Positions 27,466 through 36,427 of a stretch of 64,000 nt of DNA are shown piece after piece. The translations under genes were made by a program, and so were the position numbers. This stretch comes from an uncultured Saprospiraceae bacterium (GTDB taxonomy: Bacteria; Bacteroidota; Bacteroidia; Chitinophagales; Saprospiraceae), in NCBI GenBank assembly GCA_937139495.1, contig CAKZQC010000027.1, forward strand, positions 186,001 through 250,000. The letters run 5' to 3'. The notes under the pieces were generated by a model. The model saw only the letters and a list, made by a program, of their open reading frames with translations. It did not search any database and was not told where the DNA came from. How positions within the stretch are numbered: the stretch's first letter is position 1; every line of letters begins with the position of its first letter.

Positions 27466-27978
27466 ATGTCCAAAAAATTGCTAGATGATCATCACATTAA
27501 ACCCAAAGAACCTTTTTTTTCTTTCGACTTTGATTGGGTTTATTTATCGATGTCGCTCCGAATTGTTTTAGGGCTTCATATTGTTCTATTCATTGCGGTA
27601 TCTTATGGCTGTTTCCACCTACAACAACTCAATAGACTGACCCATATATTGCCAGAAAATTTCTCATTCAAAGTCCAAATCTGAATACACTTCATACTTT
27701 ACACCTTGTTTGGCTTTTATTGTTTCTTTAAAAGAGTACCAAAATCTAAACCTTATCTACTGTCAGATATTTCATTTTTATTCTTCTATTTTATATATTT
27801 TTTTTATATTTTATTTTCTTATACTAATCCTATTATTTTACCATTCCTATTAATCGGCTACCTATTTTCTTTAGATTTTAATGAGCTATTTTCTTATCAG
27901 GTCAAATGGTATGGCATCGGTTTAGTTGGTGTTTTGAGTGCCCCCTACTTCCTCGGCAAAAACATTCAAGAGTATTAG
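27466..27978 (+). pseudogene. Small membrane-protein gene interrupted by an in-frame TGA
   Basis: Two short open stretches, 27466-27684 and about 27685-27978, lie in the same frame and are separated only by TGA at 27682-27684. The first part encodes a soluble start and one hydrophobic helix ('LRIVLGLHIVLFIAVSYG'). The second, which begins without an ATG, encodes two or three more hydrophobic segments ('FLFFYFIYFFYILFSY', 'IILPFLLIGYLF'). Read through, they form one four-helix membrane protein of about 170 residues. It may be a nonsense-mutated gene, a sequencing error, or two real small proteins. Function unknown. Confidence 0.45.
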
Positions 27979-27992
27979 ACATCATTATTCCC

Positions 27993-28628
27993 TCAAAAAA
28001 CAACTTGTTGAATCGCAATACTCGGCAACAATTCTGTACTACAAACGTGTACGTAAGCACCACTATTAGGTATTTTTAATTGCTGTAAGTGATACACCTG
28101 CCCTGCTAAGTTAGCGAGCTGTTTATTTTGTATTTCAATATTCAACAATTGGTTCAAGCCTACGCCTGCCGCTTTCAGAATCGCTTCTTTTTGTGTCCAA
28201 TATAGATAGAAAGTTTCTAAGTTAGAATCCTTTATTATTGCCGCCCATTCTGTATCCGAAAAGCAATGTCGAAAATGCTTTTTTTCTATTGTTCTTGGAT
28301 ATTCAATATCCAACCCTAAGGCTGCAGTACCACCAAAGACCACTCCTACCAAGTCTTGACTGTGAGCTATATTGAAAGGAAAACCATCTAGCAACGGCTT
28401 TCCTTCTTCATTATAATACAAATCCGATAGCGTATAATTTGATTGACTTTCTTCCAATGCTTTTTTCAATAATAACCGCCCCAATACATAATTGTATGCC
28501 GCTTCTTCTTGCTGATAGCGAACTGCTCTCGCTCTCATTGGCTTAGGCAACAGCGAAATTAACGCCTCCAGGGAGAGCATCTTATTCGTAGGATTCGAAT
28601 TCGTATAATACAAAATCGGTATTTGCAT
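27993..28628 (-). CDS. 4'-phosphopantetheinyl transferase (Sfp/PfaE type)
   Basis: A 211-residue enzyme that attaches the phosphopantetheine arm to carrier-protein serines. It has the two signature motifs: 'LGLDIEYPR' with metal-binding Asp107 and Glu109, and 'WTQKEAILKAAG' with Trp144, Lys147, Glu148 and Lys152. PUFA synthases need a dedicated transferase (PfaE) for their tandem ACPs, and this gene lies divergently next to the synthase locus, so it very probably activates the three ACPs of the 29479 gene. It shares its upstream region with the TetR gene and could be co-regulated. Confidence 0.9.
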   Translation of the reverse strand: MQIPILYYTNSNPTNKMLSLEALISLLPKPMRARAVRYQQEEAAYNYVLGRLLLKKALEESQSNYTLSDLYYNEEGKPLLDGFPFNIAHSQDLVGVVFGGTAALGLDIEYPRTIEKKHFRHCFSDTEWAAIIKDSNLETFYLYWTQKEAILKAAGVGLNQLLNIEIQNKQLANLAGQVYHLQQLKIPNSGAYVHVCSTELLPSIAIQQVVF

Positions 28629-28655
28629 GATTCTAGATTAGAAGTTAATATTATA

Positions 28656-28705
28656 GCAACGTTAAGTTTGGGTAATATTAGTACTTTTTTAGTACCCAAA
28701 GTTGC
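28656..28705. repeat. Interrupted inverted repeat in the PPTase/TetR divergent region
   Basis: GCAAC, a 6-nt bulge, and TTTGGGTA pair with TACCCAAA followed directly by GTTGC; a nested GTACT/AGTAC pair sits in the loop. It lies in the 173-bp region between the divergent PPTase and TetR genes and could be an operator or a leader structure. Confidence 0.5.
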
Positions 28706-28743
28706 TTTTTATCAAAATATTGCTGTTCTTTGCGGTACTGAAA

Positions 28744-28758
28744 GTAATAAAATATTAC
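28744..28758. promoter_or_regulatory. Candidate TetR operator
   Basis: GTAATAAAATATTAC is a 6+3+6 perfect palindrome 43 bp upstream of the TetR start. TetR proteins commonly bind such short palindromes to control themselves and divergent genes. Assignment is by position and symmetry only. Confidence 0.4.
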
Positions 28759-28801
28759 CATTCGTACTGAAGCCTATCTACATTAATTTAAAAATAGCAC
28801 G

Positions 28802-29419
28802 ATGATTACGAGAGAAAACATTATAACTACCGCCAACAAACTGTTTGTAGAATATGGAGTCAAGTCTGTAACGATAGACCGTATTGTTAAAGAGTTACAT
28901 ACCTCTAAGCGTACTATTTACAATCATTTTCAAGACAAAACGGAATTGCTCAAAGCTTGCTTGGCGGCACATAATGAGCGAATCAAAGCAGAAAATGAAG
29001 AGATTATTGAAGCTTCGGACAATGCGATACAAGCCATGGGCTACATGCACCAGCGCATTATTCACAGAGCCAATCTAACCAACCCCAATTATTACAACGA
29101 TATACTCCATTATTATCCAGGATTATTGCAAGAATCTTACCGTGCAGCAGGCAATTTCGCACATAGAGGACTCCAAAAACTAGGTGAATGGGGCATTCGA
29201 GATGGCTTATTTGTACCCGAATTGGATATAGAAGTAACTAGCAAAACCGTAATGGCATTGCTAGAGTTGCTCAAAGACAACAATCGTTTCCCTATCGAAA
29301 AATTCAGTAAAGAACGCTTGAGTTTTGGCGTTATGCTTCCTTATTTACGAGGCGTTTGTACGCCAGCAGGAGTCGCCATACTCAAGGAGCAAGAAGAACT
29401 ATTCAAAATATTGCTCTAA
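28802..29419 (+). CDS. TetR/AcrR-family transcriptional regulator
   Basis: A 205-residue regulator. The N-terminal helix-turn-helix (about residues 8-50, 'TANKLFVEYGVKSVTIDRIVKELHTSKRTIYNHFQDKTELLKA') is typical of the family; the rest is a helical ligand-binding domain. It is located 59 bp upstream of the first PUFA synthase gene on the same strand and divergent from the PPTase gene. A role as pathway-specific regulator, perhaps sensing an acyl-CoA, is a reasonable inference. PUFA loci of gammaproteobacteria more often carry PfaR-type regulators. Confidence 0.88.
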   Translation: MITRENIITTANKLFVEYGVKSVTIDRIVKELHTSKRTIYNHFQDKTELLKACLAAHNERIKAENEEIIEASDNAIQAMGYMHQRIIHRANLTNPNYYNDILHYYPGLLQESYRAAGNFAHRGLQKLGEWGIRDGLFVPELDIEVTSKTVMALLELLKDNNRFPIEKFSKERLSFGVMLPYLRGVCTPAGVAILKEQEELFKILL

Positions 29420-29478
29420 GCAGACCACCACACCCACACTACATCAACTATACACTCACTCAACTTTAAGTAAAAGGT

Positions 29479-32400
29479 ATGAATATCAATAGCTCACTTA
29501 GCAAAACTCCTATCGCCGTAGTTGGTATGTCCGCACTCTTTGCCGATGCCAAAAACCTAGAAGAGTACTGGAATAATATCATTCAGTCGGTCGATAGCAT
29601 CAAAGATGTACCTGATACTAGATGGAGCATAGATGATTATTACGACCCAGACCCAAGTGTGCCCGACAAAACTTATTGCAAGAAAGGTGGTTTTATTCCA
29701 GACTTGGATTTCAATCCTATGGAGTATGGGCTTCCGCCTAATATTTTGGAAGTAACCGACGCGTCACAACTCTTGGCACTAATTGCTGCTAGAGATGCCT
29801 TTGAGCATGCTGGCTATGGCAAAAGCTCTGCTAGATTCACTAAAGAGCTAAAAGAAAAAACAGGCGTATTGATGGGCGTTGGTGGCGGTCAAAAATTGAT
29901 TACACCCCTCACAAGTCGCCTCCAATATCCTATTTGGGAGCGTGCCTTGCGTGCTTCTGGCATTGCAGAAGAAGATATTCCACCGATTGTGGACAAAATG
30001 AAAAAAGCCTATATTGGCTGGAACGAAAATTCGTTCCCCGGTATGTTGGGCAATGTTATTTCGGGCAGAATCACCAACCGTTTTGATTTGGGTGGTATCA
30101 ATTCTGTGGTAGATGCCGCTTGTGCAGCTTCGTTGAGTGCCATCAAAATGTCGTTGAGTGAGCTAGTGGAAGGGCGTGCCGACATGATGCTAACAGGTGG
30201 TGTCGATACCGATAATTCACCGTTTATGTATATGTCTTTTTCCAAGACACCTGCATTCTCCAAATCCAACAAAATTTCGCCCTTTAGCGATACCGCTGAT
30301 GGTATGATTATCGGTGAAGGTGTTGGTATGTTAGTGCTCAAACGTTTGGCAGATGCCGAACGTGATGGCGATACCGTTTATGCGGTCATCAAAGGAGTGG
30401 GAACTTCTTCCGATGGACGATTTAAGTCCGTTTATGCTCCTCGCCCATCTGGTCAAGCATTGGCAATGGAAAGAGCCTACCAAGATGCCAACTATCCAGC
30501 TAACACAGTCGGATTATTGGAAGCACATGGCACAGGTACCGGAGCTGGTGACCCTACCGAATTCACTTCTATGAATATGGTGTTTAGCAAGGACAAACCC
30601 AAGCAACCACATATTGCCTTAGGTTCGGTCAAATCACAAGTAGGTCACACCAAAGCTGCCGCAGGTGCAGCAGGTATGATTAAAGCAGTATTGGCATTGC
30701 ACCACAAAATATTGCCTGCCACTATCAACGTTACGAAACCAAACAGCAAATTTGATTTAAAAGATTCTGCGATTTACATCAATACCGAAACTCGTCCTTG
30801 GATAGCAACAGATACGCCTCGCCGTGCCTCTTGTTCTGCCTTCGGATTTGGTGGTATCAATGTACATATTGCACTCGAAGAATATAATCCACAGCCTAAG
30901 AATAAGGACTACCGTTTGCATCAGCCCTATCAAGCTATTTTGTTAGCTTCCGCCAATGCTTCGACCTTACTTCAAGAAGCCAAAGAATGGCGTACTAAAT
31001 TGGCTTCCGCCAATGCCCCAACAGCCTTTCATGAGCTATTAGAACAATCTAAAACAACTAAACCGACTGCTGCACAAGCACGCTTAGGTTTTGTTGCCAA
31101 CGGATTGACCAATACTACTGAATTACTTGATATTACAATTGCTCAACTAGAACAAAACCAACAGGCTTGGGAACATCCAAAAGGTATTTATTATCGCCCA
31201 CAAGCGATGAATACCAATGGAAAAGTAGTAGCATTGTTTGCTGGACAAGGCAGCCAGTATGTAGGCATGGCAAAAGAGTTGGTCAATGCTTTTCCGAGTA
31301 TGCGCCACACGCTAGAACAAACCAACAAAACGATACAGCAACAAGGCAGACCTGCCTTGACGGATAGCATTTATCCACAACCTGTTTTTGATGAAGTAGC
31401 TGCCAAACAACTACAAACCAACTTGACGCAGACACAAAATGCACAACCTGCTATTGGTGCCATTTCCATGGCAATGTATGAGGTACTGAAAGAAGCTGGT
31501 TTTGAAGCTAATTTTGTAGCAGGACACAGTTTTGGTGAGTTAACCGCTCTTTGGGCGGCAGGTGCTTATGACAAAGCGACTTTCCTAGCATTGGCGAAAG
31601 CCAGAGGAGAAGCGATGGCTACTCAAAACCCTAATGCTGACAGTGGTACTATGCTTGCCGTCAAATCTGATTTCACGCAAGTGAAAGCCGCTATCGAAGG
31701 TATGCAAGGCGTACAGATTGCCAACGTCAATTCCGATAAACAAATTATATTGGGCGGTAGCAAAAATGCCATTGCTCAAGCAATGCAACAACTAAAAGCA
31801 AAAGGTTTTGCAGTCGTTCCATTGTCGGTCTCTGCTGCTTTTCATACGCCATTAGTGGCACACGCACAAGCTCCTTTTGCACAGTTTGTCGCACAGCAAT
31901 CGTTCCAGTCGCCACGTATTCCAGTATATGCGAACAGCACAGCCAAGCGATACAGCCAAGATATTAACGACATCAAACAGACGCTACAAGGTCAAATATT
32001 AAACCCTGTTTGGTGGAAACACCAAGTAGAACAAATGTATGCCGATGGCGGACGTATTTTTGTAGAGTTTGGTCCTAAAAATATATTGACCAATTTGGTC
32101 AAAACGATATTGAACGGCAGAGAGCACACGGCTATTGCATTGAATGCAAATGCTAAAAAAGACAGTGATTATCAGTTCCGCCAAGCAGTACTACAATTGC
32201 AAGTATTAGGTTTGCCTTTGGGCAATGTCGATACCTATGCAGCACCCAAAGCGGCTCCTGTGCCTGTATCTAAAATGAATGTCTCACTGAGTGGTTACAA
32301 CTATGTCAGTAAGCCTACTCAAAAAGCTTATCAAGATGCCCTCAACGATGGTCACAAAATCAGCTACGGCAATGCAGAACCAAAAATCATAGAAAAAATT

Positions 32401-33861
32401 ATAGAAAAGCCTGTTATAAAAGAAGTAGAACGGATTGTAGAAAAAATCATAGAAGTACCTGCTACCGCTACTACCATTTCTTCATCCAATCTAGAAGACG
32501 AAGCCATGAACAAAGAACTATTAGAAACACTCAAACATACCGTGGAGCATATCACCACGCAACAAACTAAATCTTTAGAAATTTTCCAAAATTTCTTACA
32601 AGAGCAAAGTAAACAATCTCAATTGTTGCTACAATTGATGACGCAGCAAGTTGGTCAAACGGAGACAAATACTACTAGTCAACCACAAACAGTAACGGCT
32701 CCAACCAATAGCCAACCACAAACGGCTATGGATACGTCTAATCACGTTCCCACACCACAGCCAATTGTAGAACCAATGTTGGCAGTCGCCAATGTAGAAT
32801 TGCAAAATGATTACGCTACTACTATTCCTACTTCGGTAATTGAGCCGAAAACTGCAACGATACCGACTTCTGTAGCGGCTCCTGTTCAAACAGCTGTTCA
32901 GCAGACTGGTGGTTTGAGCCAAACACGTATCGAAGCCATCTTGCTAGAAGTAGTGAGCGAAAAAACAGGCTATCCTGCCGAAATGCTCGAATTGAGCATG
33001 GATATGGAAGCTGATTTGGGTATTGATTCTATCAAAAGAGTAGAAATATTCGGTGCTATGACCGAAGATTATCCAGAAGTACAAGGCGTCAACCCAAACG
33101 AGTTGACAGAATTGCGTACACTTGGACAAATCGTCGATTACTTGATGAGCAAATCAGGTAACACAACTGCTCCTACCTCTGTCGCTACACCTGTACAACA
33201 ACCCGTTCAAAATATCAATAACAATGTAAGTCAAAATATCGCTACTCCAGCAACAGGCGGTTTGAGCCAAACACGTATCGAAGCCATCTTGCTAGAAGTG
33301 GTGAGCGAAAAAACAGGCTACCCTGCCGAAATGCTCGAATTGAGCATGGATATGGAAGCTGATTTGGGTATTGATTCTATCAAAAGAGTAGAAATCTTCG
33401 GTGCAATGACCGAAGATTATCCAGAAGTACAAGGCGTCAACCCGAACGAGTTGACAGAATTGCGTACACTTGGACAAATCGTCGATTACTTGATGAGCAA
33501 ATCAGGTAACGCAACTGCTCCTACTTCTATCGCGACACCTGTACAACATGCTAATAACAACGTAAGCCAAGTCGCTGCTCCTGCAAATGAAGGTGGTTTG
33601 AGCCAAGCTCGTATCGAAGCCATTTTGCTAGAAGTCGTGAGCGAAAAAACAGGTTATCCTGCCGAAATGCTCGAATTGAGCATGGATATGGAAGCTGATT
33701 TGGGTATTGATTCTATCAAAAGAGTAGAGATTTTCGGTGCTATGACCGAAGATTATCCAGAAGTACAAGGCGTCAACCCGAACGAGTTGACAGAGCTACG
33801 TACTTTGGGGCAAATCGTCGATTATTTGATGAGTAAAAGTAAAAAAAAAGCACTAGTATAA
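29479..33861 (+). CDS. PUFA synthase subunit A: KS-AT-ACPx3
   Basis: A 1460-residue cytosolic megasynthase of the PfaA type. Ketosynthase about 10-470: active Cys near residue 211 in DAACAAS, His in 'EAHGTGTGAGDP' and 'SQVGHTKAAAG'. Malonyl/acyltransferase about 575-890: 'FAGQGSQYVG' and nucleophile Ser in GHSFGE near 681. Then a linker with an Ile/Glu/Lys-rich repeat segment, and three carrier domains with the phosphopantetheine Ser in 'DLGIDSIKRVEIFGAM' near 1180, 1296 and 1409. The canonical PfaA continues into KR; here the frame stops after a run of nine A, and KR-DH lies in the next gene, one frame back. Products would be long-chain PUFA; the arrangement recalls the arachidonic acid synthase of Aureispira marina. 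Confidence 0.94.
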   Translation: MNINSSLSKTPIAVVGMSALFADAKNLEEYWNNIIQSVDSIKDVPDTRWSIDDYYDPDPSVPDKTYCKKGGFIPDLDFNPMEYGLPPNILEVTDASQLLALIAARDAFEHAGYGKSSARFTKELKEKTGVLMGVGGGQKLITPLTSRLQYPIWERALRASGIAEEDIPPIVDKMKKAYIGWNENSFPGMLGNVISGRITNRFDLGGINSVVDAACAASLSAIKMSLSELVEGRADMMLTGGVDTDNSPFMYMSFSKTPAFSKSNKISPFSDTADGMIIGEGVGMLVLKRLADAERDGDTVYAVIKGVGTSSDGRFKSVYAPRPSGQALAMERAYQDANYPANTVGLLEAHGTGTGAGDPTEFTSMNMVFSKDKPKQPHIALGSVKSQVGHTKAAAGAAGMIKAVLALHHKILPATINVTKPNSKFDLKDSAIYINTETRPWIATDTPRRASCSAFGFGGINVHIALEEYNPQPKNKDYRLHQPYQAILLASANASTLLQEAKEWRTKLASANAPTAFHELLEQSKTTKPTAAQARLGFVANGLTNTTELLDITIAQLEQNQQAWEHPKGIYYRPQAMNTNGKVVALFAGQGSQYVGMAKELVNAFPSMRHTLEQTNKTIQQQGRPALTDSIYPQPVFDEVAAKQLQTNLTQTQNAQPAIGAISMAMYEVLKEAGFEANFVAGHSFGELTALWAAGAYDKATFLALAKARGEAMATQNPNADSGTMLAVKSDFTQVKAAIEGMQGVQIANVNSDKQIILGGSKNAIAQAMQQLKAKGFAVVPLSVSAAFHTPLVAHAQAPFAQFVAQQSFQSPRIPVYANSTAKRYSQDINDIKQTLQGQILNPVWWKHQVEQMYADGGRIFVEFGPKNILTNLVKTILNGREHTAIALNANAKKDSDYQFRQAVLQLQVLGLPLGNVDTYAAPKAAPVPVSKMNVSLSGYNYVSKPTQKAYQDALNDGHKISYGNAEPKIIEKIIEKPVIKEVERIVEKIIEVPATATTISSSNLEDEAMNKELLETLKHTVEHITTQQTKSLEIFQNFLQEQSKQSQLLLQLMTQQVGQTETNTTSQPQTVTAPTNSQPQTAMDTSNHVPTPQPIVEPMLAVANVELQNDYATTIPTSVIEPKTATIPTSVAAPVQTAVQQTGGLSQTRIEAILLEVVSEKTGYPAEMLELSMDMEADLGIDSIKRVEIFGAMTEDYPEVQGVNPNELTELRTLGQIVDYLMSKSGNTTAPTSVATPVQQPVQNINNNVSQNIATPATGGLSQTRIEAILLEVVSEKTGYPAEMLELSMDMEADLGIDSIKRVEIFGAMTEDYPEVQGVNPNELTELRTLGQIVDYLMSKSGNATAPTSIATPVQHANNNVSQVAAPANEGGLSQARIEAILLEVVSEKTGYPAEMLELSMDMEADLGIDSIKRVEIFGAMTEDYPEVQGVNPNELTELRTLGQIVDYLMSKSKKKALV
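32911..33840 (+). repeat. Three tandem near-identical ACP-encoding repeats
   Basis: Units at about 32911-33159, 33259-33507 and 33595-33840 encode the same carrier domain (GGLS..RIEAILLEVVSEKTGYP onward) with almost no protein differences, joined by Thr/Pro/Gln/Asn-rich linkers. Near identity at DNA level points to gene conversion or recent duplication. Copy number affects PUFA yield in related systems and may vary between strains. Confidence 0.85.
33841..33849 (+). promoter_or_regulatory. A9 run: candidate frameshift or transcript-slippage site
   Basis: Nine A in a row form the slippery pattern A AAA AAA in the reading frame of the KS-AT-ACP gene. A -1 shift here enters the KR-DH frame, which is open from 33843 with no stop before the GTG at 33885. 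The A-gene stops 12 nt after the run (TAA 33859-33861). A weak 5-bp stem (GCACT/AGTGC, 33850-33874) follows. Confidence 0.4.
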
Positions 33862-33884
33862 GAACATCCAGTGCAATCAAGACT

Positions 33885-36404
33885 GTGAAGGAAGAAGCAG
33901 TTGTAGTTAATTTTGGTGCGAGGAACACTAACACTATAACGACTTCTTCTTTTCATGGTGTTGAACGAAAAGAAGTTTATCTGCACTATTTGCCGCAGCC
34001 CGATTATTTGCAATTTCAATTGCCTAGCACACACATCGCTTTGGTGACCAATGATGGTAGCAACTTAACAACTACCGTTGTTCAAGCATTGCAACAAAAA
34101 GGAAATCAAGTAGTAGTGCTAAACCTACCGACTATTGAAGCTACTTATCAGGCTTCCGCCAATATTCGGGTTTCTGAAAATACGGCTGATGCTATCCAAA
34201 AAGCATTGGAACAAGTTACTCAACAATATGGTAAAGTGGGTACGTTCATACACTTGCACCCACATTTTGAGTTTCAGTCAGGTCGCTTTACGCAACATTT
34301 TGAAGCAGAACGAGCGATTGTAAAAAGTGTATTTCTACTTTCAAAATTCTTGCAAGCACCACTCAATCAATTGGGCGAACAAAACAAAAGAGCCAGCTTT
34401 TTGACGATTACTCGACTCGATGGCAAATTGGGCTTGGGCAAACGTAGCAACACTTCTGTAGTTGGTGGCGGTTTGGCTGGTTTGACCAAATGTCTTAATC
34501 TCGAATGGTCAAGCGTATTTTGTAGAGCCGTAGATATACAACCCGAATTGGACAACAACACCATTGCCAATCATATAACAGCTGAACTACACGACCCTGC
34601 ACGCAATGTGCTAGAAGTCGCTATTCATGCCGAAGCTGGTCGAGCTTATCTAGCGGGCAAAGAAGTAACCACAACAGAAAATACGGCGATTGAAACAGCC
34701 GTAACCTCCGAATCTTTGTTTTTGGTCAGCGGTGGAGCGAAGGGCGTTACTGCCAAATGTGTCATAGAAATGGCAAAAGCATTTAAATGCAAATTTGTAC
34801 TCCTTGGTCGCTCTGATTATCACTTCACGATTCCTGCCTATGCCCAAAACGGTATTGCAGAAGCAGCTCTCAAAGGGCAAATCATGAACGATTTCAAAGC
34901 CAAAGGCGAAAAGCCAAACTTGGCAGTCGTCAAAAAAATCTACAATAATATTGTTGCCAAAAAAGAGATACAAGCCACCCTCCAACAAATCAAAAATAAT
35001 GGTGGCGAAGCCGTTTATATCCAAGGCGATGTCACCGATACCAACAGTTTCAAAGAACAACTCACAGCGATTACGCAACAATGGGGCGACATCACAGGTG
35101 TACTCCATGGCGCAGGTCGATTAGCCGATAAGTATATCCAAGATAAAAGCGCACAAGATTTTGACAATGTCTTGAGTGTTAAACTAGATGGTTTATTATC
35201 GCTTTTGCAAGCCATTGATATACATAAGTTGCAGCACTTAATTTTATTTTCTTCTGTGGCTGGTTTTTATGGCAATGTGGGGCAAACCGATTACGCCATA
35301 GCGAATGAAATACTCAGTAAAGCAGCTCATTTGTTCCGTACGAACCACCCCAATACACAAGTTTCTGCCATCAACTGGGGTGCTTGGGATTCGGGCATGG
35401 TGAGTGGAGCACTCAAAAAGAAATTTGAAGAAATGGGCGTGTCATTAGTCAGCACGGAAGGTGGTCCTGCTATGTTGGTCAACGAATTAAATATAGCTTA
35501 CGCCAATCAACCACAAGTGATTATTGGAGGTACATTGCCTGCGGCAATCAGCTACACACAAGGCGAATTGCAACAGCATACCATACAAAGACACTTAACA
35601 TTGGAAGCCAATCCGTTTCTAAATCACCACGTCATACAAGGCAATGCGGTGTTGCCTGTCGTCAATGCCGTAGGTTGGATGACCAATACTTGCGAGCAGA
35701 TTTTTCCTGACTTTATGGTGCATCAAGTGCAAAATGCCCAACTGTTTAAAGGGGTTGTATTTGATGGCAATCAACCGACTGATTTTGAAGTGGTGCTACA
35801 AGAATTGAGCAAAAACGAAAACGAAATACAACTACAAGCAACGATACAAAGTCAATCGAAAACGGCTAAACTACCGACTTATCATTACAAGGCATTGATT
35901 ACGTTGACTAGCAAAAAAAATAAACTTATTGCTCCTACTTTTAAGCCTACATTCTCGGGACAATATGATATAAAAGAAGGTGCTTATTTATATCAAGATG
36001 GTTCTTTGTTTCATGATCAATATTTTCGAGGGATTGACCAAATACTAGATTGGAACGAAGAGCAAATTATATTGGCTTGCCAAGCTCCAGAAGTACCCGT
36101 TTCTGAGCAAGGACAATTTCCAGTATTGACAGTCAATACGTTCTTCTCTGACATACAATATCAAGGTATGGTCATTTGGGTACAGCGCTATAATAATGGT
36201 GCAAAATCATTGCCGTTGGCAACCGAATCTTGTACGATTTACAAAGCGATTCCTTTCGGCAAACAACTGCAAGTACACGTAGCCGTCGTGAGCAGCAACA
36301 GCCACAAAATGGTCGCTACTTGCACCGTCTATGACGACCAAGGCACCGTTTATATGGTTACTAAAAATGCAGCCGTAACCGTTTCACCAGGATTGGAATG
36401 GTAA
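33885..36404 (+). CDS. PUFA synthase subunit B: KR-DH
   Basis: An 839-residue protein equal to the C-terminal half of canonical PfaA. About residues 45-270 form the structural KR subdomain. The catalytic KR follows, with the NADP site 'VSGGAKGVTAKCV' near 281, 'GDVTDTNSF', 'HGAGRLADKYIQDK' and the active Tyr in 'GQTDYAIANE' near 469. A polyketide-type dehydratase double hotdog runs from about 565 to the end, with His near 581 in 'NHHVIQGNAVLPVV'. The only start codon available is GTG at 33885, with no obvious ribosome site; the frame is open back to the A9 run, so the protein may also be made as a fusion to subunit A. Confidence 0.9.
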   Translation: MKEEAVVVNFGARNTNTITTSSFHGVERKEVYLHYLPQPDYLQFQLPSTHIALVTNDGSNLTTTVVQALQQKGNQVVVLNLPTIEATYQASANIRVSENTADAIQKALEQVTQQYGKVGTFIHLHPHFEFQSGRFTQHFEAERAIVKSVFLLSKFLQAPLNQLGEQNKRASFLTITRLDGKLGLGKRSNTSVVGGGLAGLTKCLNLEWSSVFCRAVDIQPELDNNTIANHITAELHDPARNVLEVAIHAEAGRAYLAGKEVTTTENTAIETAVTSESLFLVSGGAKGVTAKCVIEMAKAFKCKFVLLGRSDYHFTIPAYAQNGIAEAALKGQIMNDFKAKGEKPNLAVVKKIYNNIVAKKEIQATLQQIKNNGGEAVYIQGDVTDTNSFKEQLTAITQQWGDITGVLHGAGRLADKYIQDKSAQDFDNVLSVKLDGLLSLLQAIDIHKLQHLILFSSVAGFYGNVGQTDYAIANEILSKAAHLFRTNHPNTQVSAINWGAWDSGMVSGALKKKFEEMGVSLVSTEGGPAMLVNELNIAYANQPQVIIGGTLPAAISYTQGELQQHTIQRHLTLEANPFLNHHVIQGNAVLPVVNAVGWMTNTCEQIFPDFMVHQVQNAQLFKGVVFDGNQPTDFEVVLQELSKNENEIQLQATIQSQSKTAKLPTYHYKALITLTSKKNKLIAPTFKPTFSGQYDIKEGAYLYQDGSLFHDQYFRGIDQILDWNEEQIILACQAPEVPVSEQGQFPVLTVNTFFSDIQYQGMVIWVQRYNNGAKSLPLATESCTIYKAIPFGKQLQVHVAVVSSNSHKMVATCTVYDDQGTVYMVTKNAAVTVSPGLEW

Positions 36405-36427
36405 ATCACATATCAATCAAATACATC

